From Coniferiporia sulphurascens (lineage: Eukaryota > Basidiomycota > Agaricomycetes > Hymenochaetales > Hymenochaetaceae), in contig NBBA01000007.1 of NCBI GenBank assembly GCA_002794785.1, forward strand, positions 1,860,001 through 1,924,000: a stretch of 64,000 nucleotides of DNA, written 5' to 3'. The translations under genes and the position numbers were made by a program. Positions within the stretch are counted from its first letter, which is position 1; the number at the start of each line of letters is the position of its first letter. The notes under the pieces are model-generated. The model did not search any database and was not told the DNA's origin. It saw nothing but the letters and a program-made list of their open reading frames with translations. Positions 1-10,917 of the stretch are shown here, piece after piece.

Positions 1-1518
1 AAGAGGAGCCGACCGCATCGTACCGCAGATCACTATCAAGACCCCGTTTCACGTCTTTCCATGTTGAGGTGTCATTGACTTTGGCTTTTTCCTTCAACAG
101 GGTAAAAAAGTCTGCTTCGGCCTTTTGTGCGGCCTTACGTTTTTCTGAAAAAAGAAAGACATTAATCACGTCGAGCTTTTTCCTCATTCAATAGTGAGTT
201 GGAAACGCACGCTCTCCGAGATCTTTCAACCATTCCCTGAACCTCTTTTCACGCTCCCGATCATCGCGTCCCCAACCCCAGAAACGTCTATCCTTCTTCC
301 ACGTACGACGCCATTCTCCCCAGCTAGTGCGTGTGCTTTTTACCTCCTCACGCAGGAGCTTGTCGAAATCGGATTTTGGGTCCTTGTTCTCTTCGGCAGT
401 CGGGGCATTCTGCGCCGAAAGCTTCGCCTGCCGCAGTTCGCGCCCACGGTCACGACAATATTCATCGAATGCATCACGCCGGGCAGATACGGAGGGAAGA
501 AGCACATAACGTGGATCGGAAATGAACTGAGGAAGAGCGGTATCCCAAGGAAGGAGATGATTGATATCTTTCTCGCGGAGGAGGGTCTTAGTTTTGCCTT
601 TAGAATCGTAGCCGAAAGGAGAGTACGGGTTCACTCACCTTAAAGAGTGCCTTTGCCTCCTCAATGGACAGATCAACGCGGTTGGGCATATTGATTGCTG
701 ATACACCCCTCTCCTTTTCTTTTCGTTTCAGCTCCTCTTCTTCCTCACGCTTTTTCAGCTCCTCCTCTTCCTTTCTACGGTGCTCTTCTTCCTCTGCCTC
801 CGCGGCCAGTTGCGCCGCTGCCTCACGTTGCCAGTCCTCCATTTCGTCTTCTGACTCACTCCCCTCTTTCTCTTCTTCCTCCTCATCTTCAACACGAGCT
901 TTCTTCGTCACGACAACTTCTCCCAACGGTTCAGGCTCTCCTAGCGCCTTTCGCTTGCCTATCGCTCCAACTTCCTTCTTAATCCGTTCGATCTCCATCT
1001 CTACAGCCTTTCTGTGCTCATCTTCTTCCTCCGTCTTCTTCTTCGCCTCGAGATCTCCTTTCTCCTTCTCCTCCAGGTCCAGGCGGGCGACGGCATCCTT
1101 GATTTCCTCCGGCACAGTCCACACGCTCTCCTTCCGTTCCGTGTGCGTGTAAAACACATTTCCAGCCGTTGTTTTCACACGCAGCCACGAGGTCCCAGGG
1201 ATGGGTGTCTTCAATTTTGGTTTTTCCTTCTTCCCCTTCTTCTCTGTGGGAAGTCCAATTTGGGGCGTAGCCATGCTGGCCGCGAACTGCGGAACGGGGA
1301 ACGTCGGAAGAGGGCGCACATATGTTGATTCATTCGTTGCGGTATTGAAATAGTATAGCTGGCCACCCGGCGCTGTCCGTTCCTCATTAGACAAAGTCTT
1401 GTGAGTCGGTTGTAGTGGAAAACGAACCTATGTGTTCCGTCCATCCCAGAGGTAAAGGCGGGGGTGCTAGCGAGCTCGGAGCGTGCGTAAATGGTCCATG
1501 CGATGGAGGGGCAGCCAT
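1..1518 (-). CDS. TCERG1-type WW/FF domain protein (partial, runs off left edge)
   Basis: Homologue of the transcription elongation regulator TCERG1/CA150, a nuclear protein that couples RNA polymerase II elongation to splicing through WW domains (proline-rich ligands) and FF domains (phospho-CTD). Exons read on the minus strand: 1428-1518, 639-1372, 211-586 and 1-144 (open at the window edge), with introns of 55, 52 and 66 nt. The start ATG is at 1516-1518. WW1 lies at about residues 21-52 and is split by intron 1 between WTEHI and APGGQ. WW2 is at about residues 89-121 (FYTHTERKESVW). A long charged Glu/Lys/Arg segment follows. FF1 begins at EEAKALFK, joined across an intron to TLLREKDIN, and FF2 begins at RKAAQKAEADFF and is cut off. 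Splice choices were fixed by restoring the family motifs in frame. The remaining FF repeats should lie to the left of the window. Confidence 0.88.
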
Positions 1519-2333
1519 AGTCCTAAATAACGGTGGAAGAGATCGTGGCAGTCGAAAGTGTTAGACGATTAGTAAATGTTTCATCATATTTCAACACATC
1601 AAGCAACCCACATAGACGGAGATGCCCTACGCCTTTCAATAGCCTTTATCAGAGTCTGCAGCGTCCTCGAGCTCTGCGTTGCTCGTTCGTCGTAGGCTTG
1701 GCTGAAGTCGAAGCCGATACAAAACGTGACAGGAGTGCGTGTCACGTTATATCACATAACGGATCACGTGCGTAACGGCCTCAATAGTCTCCGGACCTGT
1801 AACCGGAGAACTAACTGCTCTCATTTTTCTGGGCTTGATCAGGCTCGCAACTATCGCGACAGGGGGCATTTCATTTCCGATACTTCGTTGATGAACCGTT
1901 TTTCTGCTACAGGAAATTTTCTCTCCTCGATCATCGTGTCCCTGTTCCAAAGCCGGACTCCACGGTGGCCGAGTGAGTCTCGCCGATTCCCAATCAGAGA
2001 ACATGCGCTATCTCGGACCACGGTGAGGCTGTACCGCCCCTCCTACATACGTGCGACCGTTTTTATTAATAACGTTCGCGGATATCAGGGTTTATAAGTT
2101 GCGGCTATGGCGAAAGTCAAGACGGAGGAAAATGGTGCACGTGCCCGTTAATGGCATTATATGCATGACTCGGAGTCATTTGACCGCCGAACGGGCCGTG
2201 AGCACCTGTAAACAAATTGGTGCGATTAAACCACGACCACGGCCCCCTTGCGACTCACGTCCGTATTGCCAGCGCCGGCTCAACTTACCAGCTTCAAGCA
2301 CAGCTCTCGGTCAAAGGGTGTCTCAAAATGCCG
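1519..2333. other. Divergent intergenic region
   Basis: Divergent spacer between the start codons of the WW/FF gene (minus) and the aldolase gene (plus), so it should hold both promoters. Short open frames here lack coding character. No repeat or RNA gene was recognised. Confidence 0.4.
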
Positions 2334-3479
2334 ATGAAGATCCCGCTCAAAGAAGCGTTTGCCGCGGGCAAAACGGCTTTCGGGGCATGGAACACGATAC
2401 CCGGCGCCTCCACCGTGCGGACGATTGCAAGCACTCCCGGTATTAGTGTGAGTTAACAGATAAACCCTCTAAACATAAATCCACACCATTTCCACTCATG
2501 TTTCAAATTTGTACACACGCTCCGCATCTCGATCTTATCCGACTTCGTTTAGTGGGTCCTGATCGACGCTGAGCACGGACGCATCAACGTACGTCTTCCC
2601 CAGACGTTTACTCTAGTGACTTATCGAGCATCCAGTCTCCAGGACACGGAGCTGTATACGCATGCAACTGCAATCTCGGCGGCTGGCCGATCGCCGATCG
2701 TGCGTGTCCCAATTGACAGCGGATGGTGGGCGAAGCGCGCGCTCGATGCCGGCGCACACGGTCTCATGGTCCCGTTGCTGCGCGACGCTGCGGGTGCGCG
2801 GGAAGTAGTTGCAAGTTCCCGCTACCCTCCGATAGGAAACAGGGGCTTCGGTCCGATGTACACGCACCATGCTTTCGGGGAGACGTGTACGCCTGAGGAA
2901 TACAAGGAGGGTTCGAAGGACTTGGTATGTGCTTAGGCAGTGGATAGGCTCACGTGTGCGAGTTAGCTGATTTGGACAAATAAGGTTGTACTTGCACAGA
3001 TCGAGACGAAAGAAGCCGTTGCGAATCTTGATGAAATTGCGCAGGTCGAGGGTCTCGATGTGCTGTTCATTGGGTAGATTTCTATCAAGATCACTAAAGG
3101 TCGCGATCTCACTATTTTTGAGCTCAGGCCGTACGATTTATCTCTGAATCTCGGCGTTGCTTTCGGAAGTGACGCTCATGAAGACGCGATACAAAAAGTT
3201 CTTCGGTTATCGCACAAGTATGGGAAGAAAGCGGCGATATATTGTATGTTCTGCCAACTCCTTTGATCTCCGTCTGGTCGACCATCAAGATCCTTTTTTT
3301 TTGCATTCTTCATCGCAGGCACGAACGGCGACCAAGCACGCGTGCGCGCCGAACAGGGCTTTGACATGATCAGCATCGCCACAGACGTTGACGTCCTTTC
3401 GCAGGGGTATGTAGCGCATATATCCAGTGCGACAGGAGCAAACGTGGTCGTAGGAAGCGGCTATTCGGCGAAGAAGTAA
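2334..3479 (+). CDS. HpcH/HpaI aldolase family protein
   Basis: Class II (metal-dependent) aldolase of the HpcH/HpaI family, which in characterised members cleaves 4-hydroxy-2-oxo acids to pyruvate or a related 2-oxo acid and an aldehyde. Six exons: 2334-2447, 2553-2588, 2643-2924, 2985-3073, 3128-3243 and 3319-3479, giving 265 aa, close to the usual family length. An upstream in-frame ATG at 2328 would add two residues. Conserved motifs seen: DAEHG with catalytic His46, PIVRVP with Arg71, QIETKEA with metal ligand Glu151, and GPYDLS with metal ligand Asp177 (split by an intron after FIG). Every junction keeps the frame. The substrate cannot be told from sequence. The protein has no obvious targeting signal and is probably cytosolic. 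Confidence 0.9.
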
Positions 3480-5899
3480 GTTAAGAGATTACAAAGAAGC
3501 TTGGTATACAGGCCTGTGTTTCAGGTCCCCAACCTTGTACACATTAAGTTTTTTGAAAAATTGTATTGTAAGATTTGAAGAGAGGTTTGGTTTGACCTTC
3601 CATTCTGTTGGACGTATCACGACTTCAACTTCAACCGTAAGTGTTTACGGCTCGTAAGCACAATACAGTTCCGGCTGAATCCACTTGAAACGTCGGTCGA
3701 GTCCGGACGTATCATGCCGTTAGTATGTCTCTAGGTGCTTCCCGACGGCGAAAGAATCAACTATTAACTTAGTGCGTTGTATCATGCTACGGGTGATTTA
3801 TACTCCACAACCGATAAGGGGGTTGTTGCATGCGAATTTATCAATAGCGAGCTGCGCCCATCTTCATCATTCTTCGACTTTTCAAACCAACGAAAAACGT
3901 CGCTTGATTGCTTTATGTAAGATCCAGCAAGCTGTCTCCGACTCGGACGTTGATAGTATAAATTGAAGGAGGCGTGAATGCATATGGAAAAATTGCCAAA
4001 AGAAAGGAAGAAATCAAAAGGTTCGTAAGGTAAGGAAGGAATCGATCGAACTCAACTCCATCTCTATCAAGCATTGGATCCACGTTTCTACCCCACCTGT
4101 TCCCGAGAGTTCATGGTTACTGGTAGGACCTGTGCCTAACGATTAAATTGAACTGTGTCTGACCACTACAAACCCCGATGGAGCGTGTAGCAACAGAGTC
4201 AAGTTGATACTGTGACCCCTTATCAAACACCGCTGTAGAATAGCCCTACTAGTAGTCTGCGCGGTGCACGATCGTAAGGCAACATTTACCCTCACGCACT
4301 CGTACACCTTTTTTGACGATTTTACCACGACGATCATTTAGCATGAGCGGCAATCGTACCTGTCGATCCTATTGAGCTTCTCTGTCATAAGGCAGAGCTC
4401 TGCTTAAAGACTTCATTGGAATATTCCCGCGATGCTCGGCCATGTACAAATTCGTTATATTCTTTTTTATCGTTTTTTACATATTTTCTCTTACGAGTCC
4501 AGACCACGTTTAACACGCTCCAAACTTCTTTGCACAGCGCGACTCATGTGCGTCCATTCTTTCTGGAGTTTAAACGACTTCTTTGATTGCCATTATCACG
4601 CGGCCCCAAAAAGGAGGTGCATGTCCTTGAACATCCCACAGATATTCTCGCGGAGGGCGCATCTCACCATGACTTTGCCCTGGTTATTGATATATGACTG
4701 GATGCTGTTCCGGAGTCGAAGCAGACCTCTTTCCCGGATTTAAGCCATTCATCGCCGAAAGGGTTGCTCGCTACCTTTTCTCTCAGCATGACTTGAATTC
4801 CCCCAAACAGTGGACAGGAAGCAGGTCGTGGGCGCAAAGGTACAGGTCTTCGCTGCTCTCCCCTTGGAGCATCAAGATTCTCCGCAATTTTCTGCGCTTC
4901 ACTGCCTTGTTTGCTAAGACCTCATCCCAGGGAATTCTGGCGTCATCTCATCTTTCCAATCTGGCGAACTCAATGCGCGAAAACCTTGCACACTCATCCC
5001 CCTGCTTCTCGAGCTCCACTAGAGTGGTGCACAATCAGAAAAGGCGATAGTCAAGGAGTCTTATCCAGATGTGGAAATTCTCGGAGGATTTGGCAACATT
5101 TTCTGTTTAGTAAGTCTCATCCTTTCTCCGTGCGATGCCACACTCATTCTGGAGAATGTTCTTTGCGAGCCTCGTTCTGATAAGACCGTGTTCTGACGAG
5201 TAAAGTTTACTTCACGGCTTTCAAACTCCGTCCGAGCATATAAACTGGGATAGTTCCAAAGTTTCCTCCCATTCGCGTTTCACCCCATCCCCCTCCTGTC
5301 ATGGTGGCCCTCATCACTCATCATAAACCCTTGTCCCCTCTCATCTTTTCATCTTCCCTGCTCATACAGGCGCTTTTTTGCGTGTAACGGAGGGGCTTTC
5401 TTATACTTTCCTCTTTTGCTTGTCGTCTCCCTTAGCCCCTGTATGGAGTCGAACTCGACGGGAATCCCTTGTAACGTCTAACTCAGACGAGAGATACGTG
5501 TGTTAGGGGCAGTCTCTTGCCCTTTACACGCCTCCTGAGTGGTGGCGGCCGCAAGGATTACTGTCGATCGACCTTCTACTAGGGGTACGGGCGGTCGGCG
5601 AGACCTCGTGCTAATCGTCGTTACGCCCCCCTATGCATTATAGCCCACTCTGCTTTTATTGTCTCTTTTGTTGTTATTCAAGTCCATTTGTAACGGATGC
5701 AGTTGTGGATATCAGGCACATATGTACGCGTACTATCTAGTTACACTGTTCCGATCCGCATCATCGATATACATGTAGGCACAGACCAACTCGAAAAGAT
5801 TTGCATATTTAAATGGTGAGGGGAGTTCGGGTCGTTTAAGTACAATTTGTTCTTATTTAGGCCCGTAATTCTTACCTTCTGTCATATACACTTGAGACG
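3480..5899. other. Gene-poor stretch, no supported gene
   Basis: About 2.4 kb with no frame that can be tied to a family. Between about 4610 and 5115 the plus strand gives short coding-looking pieces in shifting frames (for example around 4650 and at 5070-5110, EILGGFGNIF), which may be remains of an old gene. They do not join by good splice sites into one product. No terminal repeats were seen. Confidence 0.3.
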
Positions 5900-6381
5900 C
5901 AACGTGAGGATTACAGTGTGCACATGAAACTAAACAGTCATTACGACCGCAAAGCCAGTCCTTACGGCTAAGCGCGTGTGATTTTCACTATTATTGGGCT
6001 TATTGGTACAAGAAGGGGCGTATTTTCGATGGGCAGAAGAGATGTGTCGAGAAGAACCACGAACGGTGGGCGGAGACTGCTATAGATGGCGCACAAAAAG
6101 TCATAAAAGCACCCCTCTGTATAAATATGGGATCAGATCCGCAAAGCTTTGCCCTAGTGGATCCGGTCGGAACACGGGACAATGGAGGAGGTTCACAAGT
6201 GCACGCCCAGAGAATCTTTGGATACACTACCACGAGAGCAAATCGATTGCCTGATGACGTCAATGGCTCACTGCTGAGATCCGCCGGTAGGCTTCAGAGG
6301 GGGGAATGGGATCGAACATTACGAATGGAAGAGGAAGCGTTCATACTGTGCAATCGAGATCCGGCGGCCCTGCCGCAATGA
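5900..6381 (+). CDS. Unrecognised open reading frame
   Basis: One frame stays open for about 160 codons and ends at TGA 6379-6381. The second half has a protein-like composition (ALVDPVGTRDNGGGSQVHAQ, then basic and acidic stretches). I do not recognise it. No good start codon is visible at its 5' end, so it may be an internal or terminal exon of a gene whose other exons lie between 5.0 and 5.9 kb, or a remnant. Confidence 0.25.
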
Positions 6382-6394
6382 TTAAAAATATGGT

Positions 6395-6688
6395 TTAAGA
6401 TGTGTCTAGAGTACAAGTAGAGCGCACGATCGGGTAGCTAGATACGCATAGGGCATCGAGCCAACGGTGTTTTAGAAACTCTTTCGCGAAAAGGCATATC
6501 CGAGGGCTTCGAATCCGCACAGAATCACCTAGATAGCCTGTCGGAATCCTCGAGTTTTCTGGTGTGTTCGCTGGCATATATAAATACATACGCTGAGTGA
6601 GCGACCTGAATTGAAGATGCGCCGCAAGGGGGCTAAGAGCCCTTAACACTATCGCTTTACGTGAATAAGAGAAAAGAAGGCTAGCCAT
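6395..6688 (-). CDS. Small ORF of doubtful reality
   Basis: A 97-codon ATG-initiated frame (ATG 6686-6688) with an Arg/Ser/Leu-rich N-terminus resembling a mitochondrial presequence. There is no family match and no supporting context. It may be chance in the spacer downstream of the F-box gene. Confidence 0.12.
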   Translation of the reverse strand: MASLLFSYSRKAIVLRALSPLAAHLQFRSLTQRMYLYMPANTPENSRIPTGYLGDSVRIRSPRICLFAKEFLKHRWLDALCVSSYPIVRSTCTLDTS

Positions 6689-6887
6689 AGAATCTACTCA
6701 CCATGAGGTTCATCGCTCAATTTTGTGATTGGCTACGAACTATGCTTTGTTAAAGATGGCCGAGCTCTATCTGGTCTATGTGACGGACAGGTTCACGAGC
6801 ATTCTACTCGCGGAAGCCATCTTTTCTTTACAAATAGGAAGTTTGGACCTGTGAGAACGCCGCAATTCCTGAATGCATTTGAAAGAA

Positions 6888-8849
6888 CTACGAACCTTCT
6901 CTATTACGTTCTTGCTGTGGGTTCACACCCGCGACGGACCAGCGTCTGTTCTCCCACTTCATTACCTCGGAACGAACTGTATTGCACGGAATACTCTTGC
7001 GGGGAAGCACGGAGTACGAATGGATGTCGTTGTACTTGTGCTTGCCCACGGGGCTGAGTTTTCCGAGCAGGCCACGACTTCGGATATCAACTCCGGCTCG
7101 GAAAGGGGCAGTGTAATCGTCCTCATTGGTGCCGACGCTTAAGTCGTAAGTATCATCAACGGCTTGTACGCTTCCGTCAACAGCATGAGTGGCATCACAT
7201 GGGTCATCGCCCTCAGAATTGTTGAGGTCGTCGGATCCGATATAATCCATCTCATCTTCCAATTCGTACAGGTTTTCAATTTTGACGGCGACTGAAGCAG
7301 TCGTTATTTCGGTCGAACCTATTCCTGAGTTTGCCGTCGCCCAATGACGCTCCCGAGCATCTAGGAAGTGGTTGACCATCGACGGATTCACACCGTCAAC
7401 GTCCCTTAAAACCACACGCGACAGCTTCGGACAAAGCATCTCAGGCTTATCACCGTGCGAAGGGCTTAGGGCGCCCAAGAAAGAGCCTTCAACGCTATGT
7501 AGCGTGAGGGTCTCTACACACTGAAGTCCTCTCAAAAATTGGCGGAAACAGCTAGCTGAGCTGCTTACTGAATGGAGAATCAGCTCTTTTATACCGACAT
7601 ATGAGGTAGATAGGCCGTCGATGCCTTTCGAGAGCTTCGACGAAAGGAAGTCCAGGATGGCGAAGGATTCTTGGGTCGAGATCGGGTCGAGACTGTTGGT
7701 AACGTCTTCCAACGCAAGCACTCGGAGCTTTGGCATCTGGAACGAAAACAAAGACAGCAGCTTGAGGGAATGCTGTACATCTACCCATCCTAGAGTGAAT
7801 TCGCGGAGGTTTCGCACGACGATACTGCCTTCCAAATCAGACAGTGAGAGAACGCTATCGAATGTGCGTACGCCCCACCCTAAGATGGTCAGAATCTCCA
7901 AATTTGGAGAAGAGGACAGAATGGCGATGAATTCGGAAGGTGTAGGGAGGACGTCCCGTGCATGGTACTTGAGAGAAAACTGTGTCAGGTTCTGCAATCG
8001 TAGGTTCTGCCAAGCGAGATGTACGCCGGCCAATGTAATATCGTGCAGAAGAGGAGCGCTGGCGAAGGGTGCGAAGAAGGTCTTCATCGAGGCAGGGGAG
8101 AACCTAGCTCCATCCAGCGTAAAATAAGCATTGCACCTGCTAAGCGCCATTCGCCGCAGAATCCCCGCTTTTAATTTTGTTTCCTCGGAGTCACCTGAGG
8201 TCCCTTCCGACCCGGAATGGCTGCAGTATTTCAGAAAGAGATATAGGGGCTCCCATGTATCACTGAGTATCTCAATATCCTCCCACCGCCCAATATGCGG
8301 AAGGAGAAGACCCAAGATTTCCAACATGTGTGTCGACGTGAATGGATGCTCAGACTCTGAGGGGTGGAATGACCACATTGGCGAACGAATATCAAGATGC
8401 AGAGCAAGCGGCGAGGATTTTGAGCGCTCTAGAAATAGCTGAAGAAGGGGGAAAGATGCTGTATTCCTTAGTGTAGGGGCGGAAAGCGACCCTTCGTTAC
8501 AGATGATCGGGCGTGGGGGTGAAAATGGCCCGCATAGAAGAAATGTGCTCCACAAGCGAGGTGTCGACAACGCGATTGCTCTCCACCTATGTGAGACATG
8601 TGAGACGAGTAATGGAAACGCCACCGAGTTGAAGAGAGCGTCGGAACATTCAGGTCGCACACGGGCGCCTAGAGTGAAAATACGGGAAAGTGTTTCTGTC
8701 GCTAGAGACGATATACTCGTTTGTTGATGCAGAAACGTAGTATCAACGTTCCGGGGAAAGCGTTCATTCATCGACGATTCGCTAGAAGATGAGTAAGACA
8801 AGTATCGACGATTTGAAGACGAGCGAGAGGAGACCGGTGCCGCACGCAT
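6888..8849 (-). CDS. F-box-like protein, intronless
   Basis: A single 653-codon reading frame starting at ATG 8847-8849. An F-box-like motif lies near residues 48-95 (LATETLSRIF, then VSHVSHRWRAIALSTPRLWS). It is followed by about 400 residues with regularly spaced leucines, as in the degenerate leucine-rich part of mushroom F-box proteins, and an acidic C-terminal segment with EDEMDYIGSDD. By family knowledge such proteins bind Skp1 through the F-box and act as substrate receptors of SCF ubiquitin ligases; the substrate is unknown. Large lineage-specific F-box families are normal in Agaricomycetes. It lies tail-to-tail with the ORF at 5.9-6.4 kb and has no intron, unlike its neighbours. Confidence 0.85.
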   Translation of the reverse strand: MRAAPVSSRSSSNRRYLSYSSSSESSMNERFPRNVDTTFLHQQTSISSLATETLSRIFTLGARVRPECSDALFNSVAFPLLVSHVSHRWRAIALSTPRLWSTFLLCGPFSPPRPIICNEGSLSAPTLRNTASFPLLQLFLERSKSSPLALHLDIRSPMWSFHPSESEHPFTSTHMLEILGLLLPHIGRWEDIEILSDTWEPLYLFLKYCSHSGSEGTSGDSEETKLKAGILRRMALSRCNAYFTLDGARFSPASMKTFFAPFASAPLLHDITLAGVHLAWQNLRLQNLTQFSLKYHARDVLPTPSEFIAILSSSPNLEILTILGWGVRTFDSVLSLSDLEGSIVVRNLREFTLGWVDVQHSLKLLSLFSFQMPKLRVLALEDVTNSLDPISTQESFAILDFLSSKLSKGIDGLSTSYVGIKELILHSVSSSASCFRQFLRGLQCVETLTLHSVEGSFLGALSPSHGDKPEMLCPKLSRVVLRDVDGVNPSMVNHFLDARERHWATANSGIGSTEITTASVAVKIENLYELEDEMDYIGSDDLNNSEGDDPCDATHAVDGSVQAVDDTYDLSVGTNEDDYTAPFRAGVDIRSRGLLGKLSPVGKHKYNDIHSYSVLPRKSIPCNTVRSEVMKWENRRWSVAGVNPQQERNREGS

Positions 8850-9860
8850 TTGAGTGGTCCTTTATGTAGGCTGTAGTTGGTCAAGATCCTGCGTCGTGTT
8901 ATACACGGGGTAAAGGCGGGATAGAAAAGGGCCTAATTCGATTCGCGCAGGGAATTGAGTACGCCAGATTATAATGTCGCCATTCGGGCAGCACAGGTCG
9001 GCTGGATGGGCTGCCAACATGCACCGCGAGAGAAAGATAGACGCTCCCGGGAGCGTTTATCAAGCAGATTTTCGTTTCATACTTGCGTCGGAGTTAGTGA
9101 TATATCCAAGCGAAATATTGACGAAAAACTGCTAACCTGACGAAAAAGTTTGAAAGGTGCTTCGTTTATTGCGACGGGACCCTTTCGAAGTAATGTCAGG
9201 GCAGCTATTGCAAAACGGGCCCAGCGGATACAGAAACTTATTTGACAAGCATTTACGATTGGATGAGAGCGTGTCCTCGTGTCAATTCTCGCGTCGCCTC
9301 GAGGCGAGCCGCAGCATGCACCGTGCCATCGACATGACGGAGGTCCATGAAGTACCGGTGAACTCGGGCGTGGCCAGAAAAGACATCCGCACCAGACATT
9401 CAGTGCGAACGGTGAGGAAAGGGGTCAAATTGGGTCAAAATACTTTCAATGCTTCCTATGCAGGGCCTATGCAGGCCCCTGCAAAGGAAAAGAGCGAGAA
9501 TGTGCGAAGACCGTCGAGAATCCTTTCGCAACTCATTTCGCCGCAATAGGTAAACCCTTGACTTACCGCTAATCGGAATCGGAAGACGTTTAATTAACGA
9601 AAATCGCATAAAGGCCCAGAATTAAGGGTTTGCTGAAGTGCTGAAAACCCTTGATTCCAGTTCGAACTTTGAAAGTTCATCTACGAACGAGAAAACTTAC
9701 TAGCGAAAAACAAGGGCGTCTAAAAAAAACGAACAATTGTTTCCTAATCGGGTCACGCGCTAGATCTGCCGGGATCTGCCGGGTCACGCTTGTGCACGGG
9801 CCGCCTCGACGTTATGAGTGCGGCGACTGGCGCGACCTCTTGCTAACTACAACGACCACC
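8850..9860. other. Intergenic region upstream of F-box and PEBP genes
   Basis: Divergent promoter space between the F-box gene (minus) and the PEBP gene (plus). A 130-codon open frame at 9157-9549 has no recognisable motif. The missing first exon of the PEBP gene may lie in the last few hundred bases. Confidence 0.3.
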
Positions 9861-10699
9861 GTGCCGCTGCTTGATCCCTTATCTTCAGTCGTCACATCCC
9901 TAAGGAATGGGAAAATAATTCCAGATGTATGTGCTGTAAGCTTTCTCTCATGTATTCATCTCACAGGAACGGCCCAGGTCATCCCAGAGGACTTCGCACC
10001 ATCAATCCTCTTCTCAGTAACTTGGGGGGACAAGGACGTCATGCTTGGGAACGAGCTTACCAAAGCGGATACACAGAATGAGCCCCACGTACAAATCACA
10101 CCGATGGGCGCTATAGATGGCGTGGAAGGGAGTATCCCGACGTATACACTTGTGATGCTCGACACAGACGCGCCCTCGCACGCAGACCCTAAATTTGGTC
10201 CATTTAGACATTGGGTGGTGAGCCACAGACTCAAATCCGCTTATCCGTGCGAACTGGAAGAAAAAGCTGATTAATCAAATCTAAGGTCTCAGGACTGACC
10301 CCGCCCACGCCCGGGGAGATCATCGCCGCTGCTTCTGCGGAAAAGGAACTTCTCGCACCTTCCCCGGATCCCATATCTGCAACATCATCAAACCCTGTAA
10401 TCACCCCGTACCGTCCACCAGGCCCTGGCCCTGGGACAGGAATGCATAGATATGGTGAGAGATTTGTACCTTGCGAACGGGCACCCGCACGTCCTGTCTC
10501 TACCTTTCTGACACGATTCTATTTGTCATCAGTATTCTTGCTTTTTCAGGAGCCTCTTGGCGGTTATACTCTCCCGATTGATGCTCCCGAGTTTGGGACA
10601 GAGCTAGAGACTCGCCGCCGCTGGTCAGGGATGGAGTTTGCAAATCGGCACGGACTCAGACTTGTTGGGGCAAACTATTTCAAACTTTTTTCGAAATGA
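9861..10699 (+). CDS. PEBP-family protein (start not located)
   Basis: Phosphatidylethanolamine-binding protein family: small proteins with an anion/phospholipid pocket that act in kinase or protease inhibition (the yeast Tfs1 group). Exons seen: up to 9926, 9978-10217, 10286-10454 and 10533-10699, with introns of 51, 68 and 78 nt. Family signatures in order are DPLSSVVTSLR, the pocket motif LDTDAPSHADPKFGPFRHWV, the Pro-rich PYRPPGPGPGTGMHRY and YVFLLFQEP, and a C-terminus ending ANYFKLF. All junctions restore frame. The first exon frame stays open upstream of DPLSS without any ATG, so the start codon must come from an upstream exon or has been lost. I give 9861 only as the point where family similarity begins. 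Confidence 0.82.
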
Positions 10700-10917
10700 A
10701 CTCTCAAGTTGCAGTTGCTTTGTATGAAGCGCATATAAGTGAATTATTTGTTTGCTGTATAATGTAATAGCCAAAGCAAAAGAAGCATTAAGCTAGTGAT
10801 CGCTGCGAGCACATTACGGTTTAATAGACCGTAGGGAAGAAAAATTAGAGCGGTCCATGCGCATATTACTGTAACCCCGATTACCGTATTAATGTTCGTG
10901 ATGATAAGTTTAGAAAA

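Noticed and set aside
664..1152. 162-codon Ser/Phe-rich plus-strand frame.
   Set aside because: It is antisense to the Glu/Lys-rich segment of the WW/FF gene; GAG/GAA codons read as CTC/TTC on the other strand.
3072..3127. In-frame stop directly after FIG in the aldolase gene, suggesting a pseudogene.
   Set aside because: A 54-nt GT-AG intron starts inside the Gly codon and restores FIGPYDLS.
5440..5470. A GAGTTCGACTC-like string on the minus strand that resembles a tRNA T-arm.
   Set aside because: The flanking bases do not pair as a T stem, and no acceptor, D or anticodon arm can be drawn around it.
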